From the NCBI RefSeq assembly GCF_027498035.1, contig NZ_CP114978.1:3100001-3164000 (forward strand): a DNA stretch of 64,000 nucleotides. Reading direction: 5' to 3'. The stretch is from Pseudoxanthomonas sp. Its GTDB lineage: Bacteria; Pseudomonadota; Gammaproteobacteria; Xanthomonadales; Xanthomonadaceae. The translations under genes and the position numbers were made by a program. A model generated the notes under the pieces. It was not told the origin of the DNA and did not search any database. It saw only the letters and a list, made by a program, of their open reading frames with translations. Each line of letters begins with the position of its first letter. The first letter of the stretch is position 1. Shown in pieces: positions 36,012 to 45,656 of the stretch.

Positions 36012-36626
36012 TTACGGCGATTGCACGCAGTGCATGTTGGCCGAGGCGATCTCCGAAGCATCGGCAGCGGTGAACTGGGTGGCGGCCCAGTCTTTCTGCG
36101 TGCCCTTCGCCGCTTCGTTGCGATAGAGGCCGCTCAGGTGGCACACGCCATCGACTTCCTGCGAGTTGCCGCGCACGCGGATCTCCAGGCCGCCCGGTTC
36201 ACCGTTGGGGTTGGCCAGCTTGAAGACATTCACATCGGTGTCGTTGCACTTGGGTTCGTCGTGCGATTCCAGCGCCAGTACCACGACCTGGCCGTCTTCC
36301 TGCGGGGGGGCGGTACTGACGTTGTTCTGCGCATCGACGGTGGGCTTCCACACCGGGATCGGGGTGCGGTTATCGCCGGTCTTGCAGGCGGGAATGCCGG
36401 GTACCAGGTCGCCGGCTTCGGCCATGGCGGCCTGCCCGGGCGGCGGTGCGGAAGCCTGCGCGCCTTCGCCCGTGGTCGGGCTAGGTGCAGCGGCACCGGG
36501 CGCGCCGGGTTGGGCGGCCGGCGCCTGTGACGGGGCAGGCGGCGAGGTCGCAGGCGGCGCAGGTGTGGACGGCTGGCAGGCGGCGCAGGCCAGGCCCAAC
36601 GCGGCGGCCAGGAACAGATGCTTCAT
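36012..36626 (-). CDS. Hypothetical lipoprotein
   Basis: A 204-residue protein with a lipoprotein signal (LACAAC, lipid cysteine at about residue 17), a ~50-residue Pro/Ala/Ser/Gly linker and a C-terminal domain with four cysteines (PACKTGDN, EPKCNDTD, GVCHLSG, MHCVQS) likely forming two disulfides. No family recognised. Envelope location is inferred from the signal. Confidence 0.7.
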   Translation of the reverse strand: MKHLFLAAALGLACAACQPSTPAPPATSPPAPSQAPAAQPGAPGAAAPSPTTGEGAQASAPPPGQAAMAEAGDLVPGIPACKTGDNRTPIPVWKPTVDAQNNVSTAPPQEDGQVVVLALESHDEPKCNDTDVNVFKLANPNGEPGGLEIRVRGNSQEVDGVCHLSGLYRNEAAKGTQKDWAATQFTAADASEIASANMHCVQSP

Positions 36627-37056
36627 GAAGACTCCGGGGGTTGGATCAATGACGCAAGCAAGCCGGCATGGATAACCCTCGCGACATTAAAAAGATGTTG
36701 CCGCGCCAAGGCGGGCACGTTTCAACGTGATCTGTTCTGCAGCACTGCGCGGGCGTTGAAGGCGTGTTGTGGAAGCGGGCGCATCACTGGGTTTGCATTT
36801 GCACGGGTGAAGCTGGCCGCGATCGATCGCCCGTCCGGGAGGTGCCGACGCCGGGGCCGTCCACCGCGCGCGCGGCAGCGGAAGGTGGCGCCGCCGGTTC
36901 GGACGAGACCGCACGGGCATGTCGGCTGCAAGCGCGTGGCCTTCGTGTCCCTCCTGCTGGAACAATTCCCTGATGGCGCACCATTGTCGGGCGCACGCTG
37001 CTGCATTGATGGCGCACGATGGCCGCCTACGAAAGACGCTCGCGGGAGGTTGTTGC
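36627..37056. other. 430-base stretch without a recognised gene
   Basis: This gap lies between divergent genes at 36626 and 37057. No open frame in it has plausible codon use or a ribosome site except the upstream extension of the 37057 gene. AT-rich bases near 36690 (ATTAAAAAGATG) may be part of the lipoprotein promoter. I see no repeat or hairpin of note. Confidence 0.5.
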
Positions 37057-37905
37057 ATGTCGATCACATTGGCGTTGGTGGCGCCGGGTGCGATGGGTTC
37101 GGGATTGGCTGCGCGACTGGCTTCGCATGGCGCGCAGGTCCTGACCACGCTGGAAGGACGCAGCACGCGCAGCCGCGAACGTGCCGCGCAGGCCGGGATG
37201 CACGAAGTCGCGCCGCAGGCATTGCTGCAGGCGCCCTGGTTCTTCTCGGTGGTGCCGCCGGCCGATGCCCTGGCGCTGGCGCGGCAGTTCGCGCAGTGGT
37301 GCGAAGGCGCCGCGCGCAAGCCGGTCTACGTCGACCTCAACGCCGTCAACCCGGACACGGTGCGCCAGGTGCAGGCAGTGGTGGAAGCGGCCGGCGCGAA
37401 GTTCGTCGACGGCTGCATCGTCGGCTTCCCACCGACGGCCGATGACGTCGGCCCCACGCTGTACCTGTCCGACGATGCCGCCGACATCGCCCTGGCGCTC
37501 AACGCCCATGGCGTGGTGACCCAACTGTTGTCCGGTGGCGTGGGCGCGGCCAGCGCACTGAAGATGGCGTATTCCGGGCTGAGCAAGGGGGTCGGTGCGC
37601 TGGGCGCGGCGATGGTGCTGGTTGCCGAGCGCCACGGCGCAGGCGACGCGCTGCGTGCCGCACTGGCCGAGACGCGTCCGGGCCTGCTGGCGCTGCTGGA
37701 TCGCGGCCTGCCGGACCTGCTGCCCAAGGCCTGGCGCTGGGCGCCGGAGATGGAGCAGATCGCAGCCTTCATCGGCGGTGATCGTCCCGAAAGCGCGATC
37801 TTCACGGCGATGGCCGCCCAGTACCGCGCGGTGGCTGCCGACTTCGAAGGCAGCGGCGAGGAAGCGGCCGTGCTGCGCGCCTTCGCCCAGGTGCCGAAGG
37901 CTTAG
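37057..37905 (+). CDS. NAD(P)-binding 6-phosphogluconate dehydrogenase-like protein (DUF1932 C-terminus)
   Basis: A 282-residue beta-hydroxyacid-dehydrogenase-like protein. The N-terminal Rossmann part begins ITLALVAPGAMGSGLAARLASHG (a GxMGxxLA fingerprint); the middle has VDGCIVGFPPTADDVGPTLYLSD; the C-terminal helical domain (LKMAYSGLSKGVGALGAAMVLVAERHG) is DUF1932. Related proteins act on 3-hydroxy acids; substrate unknown. The start at 37057 is fixed by GGGAGG eight bases upstream. Confidence 0.82.
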   Translation: MSITLALVAPGAMGSGLAARLASHGAQVLTTLEGRSTRSRERAAQAGMHEVAPQALLQAPWFFSVVPPADALALARQFAQWCEGAARKPVYVDLNAVNPDTVRQVQAVVEAAGAKFVDGCIVGFPPTADDVGPTLYLSDDAADIALALNAHGVVTQLLSGGVGAASALKMAYSGLSKGVGALGAAMVLVAERHGAGDALRAALAETRPGLLALLDRGLPDLLPKAWRWAPEMEQIAAFIGGDRPESAIFTAMAAQYRAVAADFEGSGEEAAVLRAFAQVPKA

Positions 37906-38034
37906 TCCGCACCGCAAGCTCCATCAAGTGCAGAAGTAAGGCGGCATGGTGGTGCATCGCGGGTGCCGGAATGGCCTGCGTCCCGCGGTCGCGTGGACGC
38001 TGTGCCCGGAAGGCCGCCCGGATACGAGCGTGTT

Positions 38035-39156
38035 TCAGGCGGTCAGCGGCTCGGTCAGTTCCAGCAGGGCGCAGACGTGGTCGCCGATGGCCAGGCTGCT
38101 GGTCAGGCCGGGTGACTCGATGCCGAACAGGTTCACCAGTCCGGGGATGCCGTGCGTTGCCGGGCCGTCGATGCGGAAATCGGCGTTGGCCTCGCCCGGG
38201 CCACTGATCTTGGGGCGGATGCCGGTATAGGCCGGCTGCAGGGCGTGGTCGGGCAGGCCCGGCCAGTAGCGGCGGATCGCGGCATGGAAGCGCTCGGCGC
38301 GGGCCGGGTCCAGGCTGTAGTCCAGGCCGTCCACCCATTCGACATCCGGGCCGAAGCGGGCGCGTCCGGCCAGGTCCAGGGTCAGGTGCGTGCCCAGGCC
38401 GCCGGGCTCGGGCAGCGGATAGATCAGGTGGGTGAAGGGCGTGCGTGCCGACAGGCTGAAGTAGCTGCCCTTGGCATACCAGGCGCGCGGGACGTGTTGC
38501 GGCGCCAATCCGCGCATGCCTGCGGCCAGGAGCGGCGCGCCATGCCCGGCGCAGTTGACCAGCGTGGTGGCGTGCAGGCGCATCGGCGCCTCGCCGCCGA
38601 CCTCGATGACGAAGCCGGGGTCTTCGCAGGCCAGTCCGGTGACCGGCGCGCGCAGGGCGAGCACGGCGCCGTGCCGTTCGGCATCGCCCTGCAGCGCCAG
38701 CATCAGGCCGTGGCTGTCGATGATGCCGGTGCTGGGGGACAGCAGTGCGGCGACGGCGTGCAACGCTGGTTCCAACGCGTGCAGCTGAGCGCCATCAAGC
38801 AAGCGCAGGTCCTCCACGCCGTTGGCCCGTGCATGCTGGCGGATCTGCTCCAGTCCATCGGTCTGGCCGTCGTCGGTGGCCACGATCAGCTTGCCGCAGC
38901 GGCGATGCGCCACGCCGAAGCGCTGGCAGAAGTCATACAGCGCCACGCGCCCGGACACGCACAGGCGCGCCTTGAGCGAACCCTTTGGGTAGTAGATGCC
39001 GGCGTGGATGACCTCGCTGTTGCGCGCACTGGTGGCGGTGCCGATGGCGCCCTCTGATTCAAGGATCAGCACCTCGCGCCCGGCCAATGCCAGCGCCCGT
39101 GCCACCGCCAGGCCAACCACGCCCGCGCCGATCACCACACAGTCCACGCGTTCCAT
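38035..39156 (-). CDS. LhgO-like FAD-dependent dehydrogenase
   Basis: A 373-residue DAO-family flavoenzyme: VIGAGVVGLAVARALALAGREVLILESE at the N-terminus, SARNSEVIHAGIYYPKGSLKARLCVSGRVALYDFC (the L-2-hydroxyglutarate oxidase/dehydrogenase signature), KGSYFSLS and GIRPKISGPGEANADFRIDG near the end. LhgO oxidises L-2-hydroxyglutarate to 2-oxoglutarate. The match is good, but the exact 2-hydroxy acid cannot be proven from sequence. AAGGA precedes the ATG. Confidence 0.85.
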   Translation of the reverse strand: MERVDCVVIGAGVVGLAVARALALAGREVLILESEGAIGTATSARNSEVIHAGIYYPKGSLKARLCVSGRVALYDFCQRFGVAHRRCGKLIVATDDGQTDGLEQIRQHARANGVEDLRLLDGAQLHALEPALHAVAALLSPSTGIIDSHGLMLALQGDAERHGAVLALRAPVTGLACEDPGFVIEVGGEAPMRLHATTLVNCAGHGAPLLAAGMRGLAPQHVPRAWYAKGSYFSLSARTPFTHLIYPLPEPGGLGTHLTLDLAGRARFGPDVEWVDGLDYSLDPARAERFHAAIRRYWPGLPDHALQPAYTGIRPKISGPGEANADFRIDGPATHGIPGLVNLFGIESPGLTSSLAIGDHVCALLELTEPLTA

Positions 39157-39323
39157 GAAGGTCCTTGCAGCTGGGCAGGCCGCAAGCCTGCGGCATCTGT
39201 CTGGGATACGGCAAACACGAGGCGGGAAGGCCGCCGCCGCGCCACACGCCCTGCCCGCACGACCTGTTGCCAACGTCGGCTGCGTTAGCTTGCTTCGACG
39301 CCTTCGTCTGCCCTGGATCTTCC

Positions 39324-39905
39324 ATGCCTGCCGCCCTCGACACGCTGCTGACCTGGATGGGCGACAGCCGGCTGGTGCTGCCGGTGATGGCCGCGCTGGG
39401 GTGGCTGTGGTGGAAGCGCAACCCACGCGTCGCGCTGGAGTGGGCCATCTGCCTGGGCGCGCTGGCGACGACGGTGGTGGTGTCGAAGCTGGCCTACAAG
39501 GCGTTTGGCGTGGACTGGCGCACGATCGGCTTTTTCACCGTCAGTGGTCACAGCGCGCTGGCGGCGGCGCTGTACCCGCTGCTGGGATATGCGCTGCTGG
39601 CCGACGCGCCGCCACCGCTCCGCCGTGCGGCGGTGGCGCTGGGTGGCTGCATCGCGCTGGCGATCGCGCTGTCGCGGGTACTGGGTCATCGGCATACGCC
39701 AGCGGAAATCATCACCGGGCTGGCGGTGGGCTTGGTGGTGGCTTGGCTGATGCTGCGCCGCTGGCATGGCGCGCTGGGCATCCCGCTGCGCTCGACGCCG
39801 GTGGTGGTGGGCGCGGCGCTGGTTGCGGTGCTGGCCGTGGCGATCCTGCCCAACGTGCCAGCCGAGCGGGTGCTGTCGCACATCGCCTGGCGCCTGCGCA
39901 CATGA
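39324..39905 (+). CDS. PAP2-family membrane phosphatase
   Basis: A 193-residue protein with about five helices. PAP2 motifs are partly visible: a weak first motif (SKLAYKAFGVDWR), the second SGHS in FFTVSGHSALAAAL, and the third SRVLGHRHTPAEIITG, with catalytic histidine and the usual acidic residue as Glu. Likely dephosphorylates a lipid or polyprenyl phosphate. It converges on the VOC gene. Confidence 0.8.
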   Translation: MPAALDTLLTWMGDSRLVLPVMAALGWLWWKRNPRVALEWAICLGALATTVVVSKLAYKAFGVDWRTIGFFTVSGHSALAAALYPLLGYALLADAPPPLRRAAVALGGCIALAIALSRVLGHRHTPAEIITGLAVGLVVAWLMLRRWHGALGIPLRSTPVVVGAALVAVLAVAILPNVPAERVLSHIAWRLRT

Positions 39906-39931
39906 TCAACAAGTGACCAGGCGCCGGGCAC

Positions 39932-40303
39932 TCACTGCATCGAATGCAGGCCGATCAGGTTGCCTTCGCTGTCATTAACGAGGGCGATGTAGCCATAGGG
40001 TCCGATCGCGGACTTTTCCTTGAACACTGTTCCGCCTGCGTCGACCGCGCGAGCGGCTTCCACCGCACAGTCGGCGCAGACGAAATACACCACCGTGCTG
40101 TTGCCGCCCGAGGCCATGCCGTCGTATTGCACCAGCGCGCCGGACGCACCGGCGGTTTCGGCCAGCATCGGGAAGGCCCACATCTCCAGGCCCGTGCCGG
40201 GCAACCGCTCCAGGCTGATGCCCAGCACCGCCTCGTAGAAGGCCCGTGCGCGCGCGATGTCCTGCACGTAGATCTCGAACCAGCCGACCGGATTGTGTGG
40301 CAT
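39932..40303 (-). CDS. VOC-family (glyoxalase/bleomycin resistance fold) protein
   Basis: A 123-residue single-domain protein beginning VGWFEIYVQDIARARAFYEAVLGISLERL, with EMWAFPM, FVCADCAVEAARAVDAGGTVFKEKSAIGPYGYIALVNDSEGNLIGLHSMQ. This is the YdcJ/PhnB-like VOC group of small dimeric metal-binding proteins with no assigned substrate. AGGAGG lies eight bases before the ATG. Confidence 0.88.
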   Translation of the reverse strand: MPHNPVGWFEIYVQDIARARAFYEAVLGISLERLPGTGLEMWAFPMLAETAGASGALVQYDGMASGGNSTVVYFVCADCAVEAARAVDAGGTVFKEKSAIGPYGYIALVNDSEGNLIGLHSMQ

Positions 40304-40422
40304 CGCAAGGCCTCCTGTGCGGGCCGAAGCATGGCGTTGGCCAAGCCTAGCACCGCCGTCGATGACGCCCGGCGGCGACGTGCGTGGCACGATGACGCCC
40401 CGTTCGTCGTGCTGTCCCGACC

Positions 40423-41508
40423 ATGACCCAACGCCTGTGCTGGACCCTGTCGCTGCTCCTGCTGCTGGCCGGCTGCGCCACCCAGGCGCCGCTGTCTTCG
40501 CAACGGCGGCCGGACGAGATCCGCGCCGAGATCGTGCGCAAGCTGCCGGCCAGTCTGGCCGACCGTGAGGGCTGGGCGGCAGATCTCTACGTGGCCCTGA
40601 CCGCGCAGGACATCGAACCCAGCAGCGCCAACCTGTGCGCGGTGCTGGCTGTGGCGGAGCAGGAAAGCACCTACAACGCCGATCCGGCCGTGCCGGGATT
40701 GCCGAAGATCGCGCGGGCCGAGATCGACCGTCGCGCCGATGCGCTGCATGTGCCTGGCTTCCTGGTCAGCGCCGCGTTGCGGATCGATTCGCCCGATGGC
40801 CGCAGCTACGCGCAGCGGCTGGAGCACGTGCGCACCGAGCGCGACATGAGCGAGCTGTACGAAGACTTCATCGGCATGGTGCCGCTGGGCGGCAAGCTGT
40901 TCGGCGGGCTCAATCCAGTGCACACCGGTGGGCCGATGCAGGTCAGCATCGACTTCGCCAGGGAGCATGCGCGCGGCTATCCGTACCCGCTCGATGCGGG
41001 CGTGCGCCACGAAGTGTTCACCCGGCGCGGCGGCCTGTATTTCGGCACCGCGCACCTGCTGGGCTATCCGACCCACTACGACGCCCTGCTGTATCGCTTC
41101 GCCGACTTCAACGCCGGCTGGTATGCCAGCCGCAATGCGGCCTTCCAGGGCGCGGTCAGCAAGGCGTCGGGTATCACGCTGGCGCTGGACGGCGACTTGC
41201 TGGCACCGGGTGCGGACCTGCAGCATCCCGGCACCACCGAACGCGCGGTGCGCGCGCTGGGCAGGCGCATGGACCTGGACGATGCGCAGATCCGTCGCGC
41301 GCTGCAGCGCGGCGACCGCCTGGATTTCGAGGACACCGAGCTGTACACGCGCGTGTTCGCCCTGGCCGATGCGGCCGCGGGCAGGCCGCTGCCGCGCGCG
41401 GTGCTGCCGGGCATCGTCTTGGAGAGCCCCAAGATCACCCGCCAGCTGACCACCGCCTGGTTCGCCGATCGCGTCAACGCACGCTGGCAGCGCTGCATGC
41501 GGCGCTGA
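40423..41508 (+). CDS. DUF1615 lipoprotein (YaiW-like)
   Basis: A 361-residue protein with a clear lipoprotein signal (LLLLAGC, lipid cysteine at 19) and DUF1615 blocks: NLCAVLAVAEQESTYNADPAVPGLPKIARAEIDRRA, GMVPLGGKLFGGLNPVHTGGPMQVSI, TRRGGLYFGTAHLLGYP. E. coli YaiW, a surface-exposed outer-membrane lipoprotein linked to peptide uptake, belongs here. The AEQEST stretch resembles lytic transglycosylase sites, but activity is unproven. Confidence 0.87.
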   Translation: MTQRLCWTLSLLLLLAGCATQAPLSSQRRPDEIRAEIVRKLPASLADREGWAADLYVALTAQDIEPSSANLCAVLAVAEQESTYNADPAVPGLPKIARAEIDRRADALHVPGFLVSAALRIDSPDGRSYAQRLEHVRTERDMSELYEDFIGMVPLGGKLFGGLNPVHTGGPMQVSIDFAREHARGYPYPLDAGVRHEVFTRRGGLYFGTAHLLGYPTHYDALLYRFADFNAGWYASRNAAFQGAVSKASGITLALDGDLLAPGADLQHPGTTERAVRALGRRMDLDDAQIRRALQRGDRLDFEDTELYTRVFALADAAAGRPLPRAVLPGIVLESPKITRQLTTAWFADRVNARWQRCMRR

Positions 41509-41638
41509 TGGCACGGTTGTCGCGCGGCTGGAACCGGGTTTTCCGCCGCGGGGTCGATGTCGTAGGTGCGCGGCGCTTACCATGGCGTCCCGGTGTGCGG
41601 CGCCGCGATCTCCCTTCGATGTGACTGTCTTGAATCCG

Positions 41639-41869
41639 ATGGCCAGCCAATACGCAACACCGCAACAGCTCGAGGCCATGCTGGGTGCGCTCGAACACGA
41701 CCTGCCCGGGCTGGTCGCCGCGCATCCTTCTCCCGGCGACTTCTGGGATGCCTTCATGCGTCGCGTGGACCCCATCGAGGACAGCACCACGGAAGACGAC
41801 GCCACGCTGCTGCCGCGGATCAACGCGATGCTGGCGCCGTACGGGATGCGGATCGCCGCGGTCGAATGA
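41639..41869 (+). CDS. Small hypothetical protein
   Basis: A 76-residue acidic soluble protein (MASQYATPQQLEAMLGALEHDLPGLVAAHPSPGDFWDAF...), helical, without a known motif. The frame is open to an ATG at 41582, but MASQYATPQQL gives a more ordinary start. No strong ribosome site. Codon use fits the genome. Function unknown. Confidence 0.55.
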   Translation: MASQYATPQQLEAMLGALEHDLPGLVAAHPSPGDFWDAFMRRVDPIEDSTTEDDATLLPRINAMLAPYGMRIAAVE

Positions 41870-41930
41870 CGGTGCCTTACGCCGGGGCGATGTAGCGTTT
41901 CGACGCCTGTCCTTGCCCTGGAGCTGCCGC

Positions 41931-42635
41931 ATGCGCGACCTGTCCGGTTTCCCGATCACCCGCCGCTGGCCGGCGCGCGATCCTGACTGCATCCAGCTGT
42001 ATTCGCTCAACACGCCCAACGGGGTGAAGGCCTCGATCATGCTGGAGGAAACCGGACTGCGCTACGAAGCGCACCTGGTCGACATCGGCGCCAACCAGAG
42101 CCACACGCCCGAGTTCCTGTCGCTCAATCCCAACGGCAAGATCCCGGCGATCATCGATCCGGACGGGCCGGGCGGGCGGCCCATCGGCCTGTTCGAATCC
42201 AACGCGATCCTGGTGTACCTGGCCGACAAGACCCGCCGCTTCATTTCCGATGATGCTCAGCTGCGCTGGCAGACCCTGCAATGGGTGTTCTTCCAGGCGG
42301 CCGGGGTCGGGCCGATGTTCGGGCAGGTGGGGTTCTTCAACAAATTCGCCGGCAGGGAGTACGAGGACAAGCGCCCGCTCAAGCGCTACGTGGACGAATC
42401 ACGGCGCCTGCTCGGCGTGCTGGACACGCAGCTGGCGGGACACGACTGGCTGGTCGGCGACGACTACACCATCGCCGACATCGCCCACCTGGGCTGGGTG
42501 CGCAACCTGATCACCTTCTACGAAGCACGCGCGCTGGTCGGCTTCGACGATTTCACGCAGGTTGGCGCGTGGCTGGAACGTGGCCTGCAGCGTCCGGCCG
42601 TGCAACGCGGGCTGGCGATTCCCGGCAGGGGCTGA
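41931..42635 (+). CDS. Glutathione S-transferase (YfcG/YghU-like)
   Basis: A 234-residue GST. The thioredoxin-fold half reads IQLYSLNTPNGVKASIMLEETGLRYEAHLVDI ... NPNGKIPAIIDPDG ... LFESNAILVYLADK, and the helical half has HDWLVGDDYTIADIAHLGWV. The SLNTPNG N-terminus with Asn-Thr-Pro-Asn is that of Nu-class enzymes such as YfcG and YghU, which show disulfide reductase activity with glutathione. GGAG precedes the ATG. Confidence 0.92.
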   Translation: MRDLSGFPITRRWPARDPDCIQLYSLNTPNGVKASIMLEETGLRYEAHLVDIGANQSHTPEFLSLNPNGKIPAIIDPDGPGGRPIGLFESNAILVYLADKTRRFISDDAQLRWQTLQWVFFQAAGVGPMFGQVGFFNKFAGREYEDKRPLKRYVDESRRLLGVLDTQLAGHDWLVGDDYTIADIAHLGWVRNLITFYEARALVGFDDFTQVGAWLERGLQRPAVQRGLAIPGRG

Positions 42636-42725
42636 CGCGCCCGCCATGACCTCCTGCACTGTCTGTCATGCCCGGCCAGCGCCGAGCATCACGGGCATCC
42701 ACTTGTCACCACGGGGCAACACGTC

Positions 42726-42956
42726 ATGAGCGAAGGGCAGGGTTCCAGCGGCAACGTCATCGCCGCCATCTGCAGTTTCTTCATTCCCGGGCTGGGGCAG
42801 TTGTTCCAGGGGCGGTTGATCTCGGCGATCCTGTGGTTCGTGATCGGTTGCGTGGCGTTCGCCATCACCTGGCTGATCACGCTGTCTCTGCTGCCGTTCG
42901 GCTGGTTCATCATCAGCGTGCTGTCGTGCATCAACGCGGCGGTGTACCGCCGGTAG
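42726..42956 (+). CDS. Small two-helix membrane protein (TM2-like)
   Basis: A 76-residue protein with two hydrophobic helices; the first contains AAICSFFIPGLGQLFQGRLISAIL, like TM2-type small membrane proteins with a conserved PGLGQ turn. No function known. The short polar head (MSEGQGSSGN) follows a weak ribosome site. Confidence 0.65.
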   Translation: MSEGQGSSGNVIAAICSFFIPGLGQLFQGRLISAILWFVIGCVAFAITWLITLSLLPFGWFIISVLSCINAAVYRR

Positions 42957-43011
42957 GCGCGCCCGGTCGCGGCGCTGCGCACACGCGATAAGCGAGCTTA
43001 AGGTCTCGGGT

Positions 43012-43905
43012 TCACCGCGCCCGCGCTTCCAGCAGCTTCACCGCGCACCACAGGCTGCGGTTCACCGGCGTGGCGATGGCATGGGCGCTCCCCAGCCGCA
43101 CGACGGTGCCGTTGAGGTGGTCGATCTCGCTGGGTTTGCCACGGGCCAGGTCCTGGGCGGTCGAAGAACGCTGCCCGGCCATGGTGTCGGCGATGGCCAG
43201 GGTGGCCTCCCAGAGCGTTGCGGGCAGGTCGATGCCCTGGGCACTGGCGACTGCCAGGCATTCATCGAAGGCATCGCGCATTACCTCGCGCACGCCGGCG
43301 GCCTGGATCAGCGCCCCATAGGGCTGTTGTGCGATGGCCGACAGCGCGTTGTAGGCGCAGTTGATGACCAGCTTGGACCACAGCGCTTCGAGCACTGCGT
43401 CGGAGACTTCGGTTGGAATGCCCGCCGCGCCCAGCTGGGCGGCCAGGGTTGCGCTGTGCGGTGACAGGCCGATCACCAGTTCGCCGCGCCCGTGGTGGCG
43501 GACATGCGCCGGGCCGGCCATCTCGGCGGCCACGTAGACCACGCTGGGGATCACCTCGCGGCCAAGGACCTGGGCCAGTCGTGCGGCGTTGTCCACGCCG
43601 TTCTGCAGGCTCAGGACCGGCGTGTTGGCGTGCAGGTGCGGCATCAGCTGCAGGCCGGCAGCCTCGGTGTCGCCGGACTTCACGCAGAACAACACCAGGG
43701 CTGCATCGTGCACGGCGGCGGGGTCGGTGGTGGCTTCGACCTGGACCTGTCCGGTGAAGGCCGCCGATTCCAGGTGCAGGCCCGCGTCGTGGACCGCATC
43801 GACCAGCGCAGGGCGCCCGATCAAGGTGACGGCATGACCCGCGCGGGCCAGCATCGCGCCGTAGTAACAGCCCACGGCGCCAGCGCCCATGACGGCGATA
43901 CGCAT
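43012..43905 (-). CDS. 2-dehydropantoate 2-reductase
   Basis: A 297-residue ApbA/PanE-family reductase. The start MRIAVMGAGAVGCYYGAMLARAGHAVTLIGR carries the NADP fingerprint; LSLQNGVDNAARLAQVLG and the C-terminal LWSKLVINCAYNALSAI (catalytic lysine) follow, then RSSTAQDLARGKPSEIDHLNGTVVRLG. This is the ketopantoate-to-pantoate step of CoA synthesis in PanE; several paralogues act on other 2-keto acids, so specificity is not certain. AGGAG lies before the ATG at 43905. Confidence 0.88.
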   Translation of the reverse strand: MRIAVMGAGAVGCYYGAMLARAGHAVTLIGRPALVDAVHDAGLHLESAAFTGQVQVEATTDPAAVHDAALVLFCVKSGDTEAAGLQLMPHLHANTPVLSLQNGVDNAARLAQVLGREVIPSVVYVAAEMAGPAHVRHHGRGELVIGLSPHSATLAAQLGAAGIPTEVSDAVLEALWSKLVINCAYNALSAIAQQPYGALIQAAGVREVMRDAFDECLAVASAQGIDLPATLWEATLAIADTMAGQRSSTAQDLARGKPSEIDHLNGTVVRLGSAHAIATPVNRSLWCAVKLLEARAR

Positions 43906-43967
43906 TCCAGCTCCTGTTGCAGTCGAGGGGCCGGTGACTTTAGCCAATCACGGCCCGGGCCGTGCGT

Positions 43968-45656
43968 TCAGCGGGTGCGGGCGCCGTCGCGCCTCCCGTC
44001 CACCAGCAGCGGGCTGGGCCCGCAGTGCCTGGCCCTGGCCGTCTCGCGGATGCGGTCCGCCAGGCGCAGCGACAGCGCCACGATGGTCAGCGTGGGATTG
44101 GCGTAGCCGCCGCTGGGGAACACGCTGGAGCCGGTGACGAACAGGTTGTCCAGCCCGTGCACGCGGCCGTTGCGGTCGACCACGCCGTTGCGTGGATCGT
44201 CGTGCATGCGCGTGGTGCCCAGGAAATGAGTGGTGGAGGTGGTCTTGATCTCGAACGGCCGGCGGATGTTGAACGTGCCCACGCCGCTGCGTGCCAGTTC
44301 GCGCGCCAGGATGTCCTGGCTCCTGTGGACCAGCGCGATGTCCTGGTCATGCCAGCGCCACTGGATCTCGATCCGGCGATTGCCCAGGTCGTCGCGCTCC
44401 TCGCCCAGGCGCACGCGGTTGTCGTAGCGCGGCGGCTGTTCGGCCTGGTGCAGCACTTCGAAATGGTCCAGGCGATGGCTGGGCGTGCCGGCCTTCGACC
44501 AGCCGCCGACGCCGAGGTGTGAGATCGGATGGCGCTTGCGGTCGTTGTACTGCTGGGCCACGCCGTCCAGGCCGTACAGCATGCCCAGGATGTCGCGCTT
44601 GCGCAGGCGGCCCCGTCGCTGCAAGGCATCGCGCACGCGCTGCGAGGCGCGGAAGCCGATCTCGCGCCGCCGCGACATGCTGCGGCGGGGGAACAGAATG
44701 GCACTCAGGTTCACGCAGGGCTCGCCACGCAGGGTCTGGTCGGTCAGCTGCAGGTGGCCCATGCCGGGGGCGCCCTCCAGTCGGCGCAGGTCGTACAGCG
44801 CCATGCGGTCGATCAGCTTCGGCGAACTGGGGGTAAAGGTCCCGCCGAAGATCAGCGGGTGATCCATGAAATAGCGACCCACCAGGTCGTGCTGGTTGCC
44901 GATGCCGCCGGCATGGTGATCACTGGACGCCAGTAGCAGCTGCGGCGTGGCCAGCCCGCCCTGTGCCAGCACGACGGTGTCGGCGTCGAAGGTGACCTCG
45001 TGCCCGGGCTGGGGCGTGACCCGCACCGCGGTGACGCGCGTGCCGGCCTCGTCCATCTTCAGGCGGGTGGCGGTGGCGTTGAAATAGCAGGTGATGTCGC
45101 CGGAGGCACCGATCAACTCGCGGCTCCGGCCCAGCACCACGGCCTTGTCGGCGAATTGGAACATGGTCGTGCGCAGGCCACTGCCCTGCAGCGGCAGGCG
45201 CGGTGCATCGCCGCGCTCCCAGTCTTCGGGGCCATAGCCGCACTGTGGCAGCTCAAACCAGGACTGGGCGCGAGCGTAGAACGGCCTGAGTTCCTCCAGC
45301 GTCAGCGGCCAGCCGCTGCCAGGCATCCAGGCGCGCGCTTCGAAATCGGCCGCGCTCAGGGTGGCCAGGCGCAGATGGTTGGCGCCCAGTCCGGCATCCA
45401 CCAGCCAGCGGTTGGCATTGCCACCAAACCGGCGCGTGGTCCACAGCCCGCGGTGGCCTTCGAAGGTCGAGCTACGGGCCGGCTGGCCCCGGTCGCTGCA
45501 GTCCTCGTTCAGTCCGCCGCTTTCCAGCAGGGTCACGCTCAGCCCGCAATGACGCAGTTCGGTGGCCAGGGCGATCCCGGCCGGTCCCGCGCCGACGATG
45601 CAGATGTTGGAGCGGATGACCGAACCGCGGGGCAGCGCCCTGGCATCGACAAACAT
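43968..45656 (-). CDS. GMC-family FAD oxidoreductase
   Basis: A 562-residue flavoenzyme. FAD fingerprint ICIVGAGPAGIALATELRHCG near residue 20; RFGGNANRWLVDAG; VVLAQGGLATPQLLLAS; the C-terminal STTHFLGTTRMHDDPRNGVVD and GYANPTLTIVALSLRLADRI, which hold the active-site histidine and asparagine. GMC enzymes oxidise alcohols or sugars; the substrate is unknown. There is no signal peptide at the chosen ATG (45656). A direct repeat AGACAGTTG occurs at 45673-45681 and 45747-45755 in its upstream region. Confidence 0.85.
   Translation of the reverse strand: MFVDARALPRGSVIRSNICIVGAGPAGIALATELRHCGLSVTLLESGGLNEDCSDRGQPARSSTFEGHRGLWTTRRFGGNANRWLVDAGLGANHLRLATLSAADFEARAWMPGSGWPLTLEELRPFYARAQSWFELPQCGYGPEDWERGDAPRLPLQGSGLRTTMFQFADKAVVLGRSRELIGASGDITCYFNATATRLKMDEAGTRVTAVRVTPQPGHEVTFDADTVVLAQGGLATPQLLLASSDHHAGGIGNQHDLVGRYFMDHPLIFGGTFTPSSPKLIDRMALYDLRRLEGAPGMGHLQLTDQTLRGEPCVNLSAILFPRRSMSRRREIGFRASQRVRDALQRRGRLRKRDILGMLYGLDGVAQQYNDRKRHPISHLGVGGWSKAGTPSHRLDHFEVLHQAEQPPRYDNRVRLGEERDDLGNRRIEIQWRWHDQDIALVHRSQDILARELARSGVGTFNIRRPFEIKTTSTTHFLGTTRMHDDPRNGVVDRNGRVHGLDNLFVTGSSVFPSGGYANPTLTIVALSLRLADRIRETARARHCGPSPLLVDGRRDGARTR

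Noticed and set aside
39955..41823. 622-residue minus-strand open frame
   Set aside because: It overlaps the VOC gene in another frame and the DUF1615 gene on the opposite strand; composition is non-coding.
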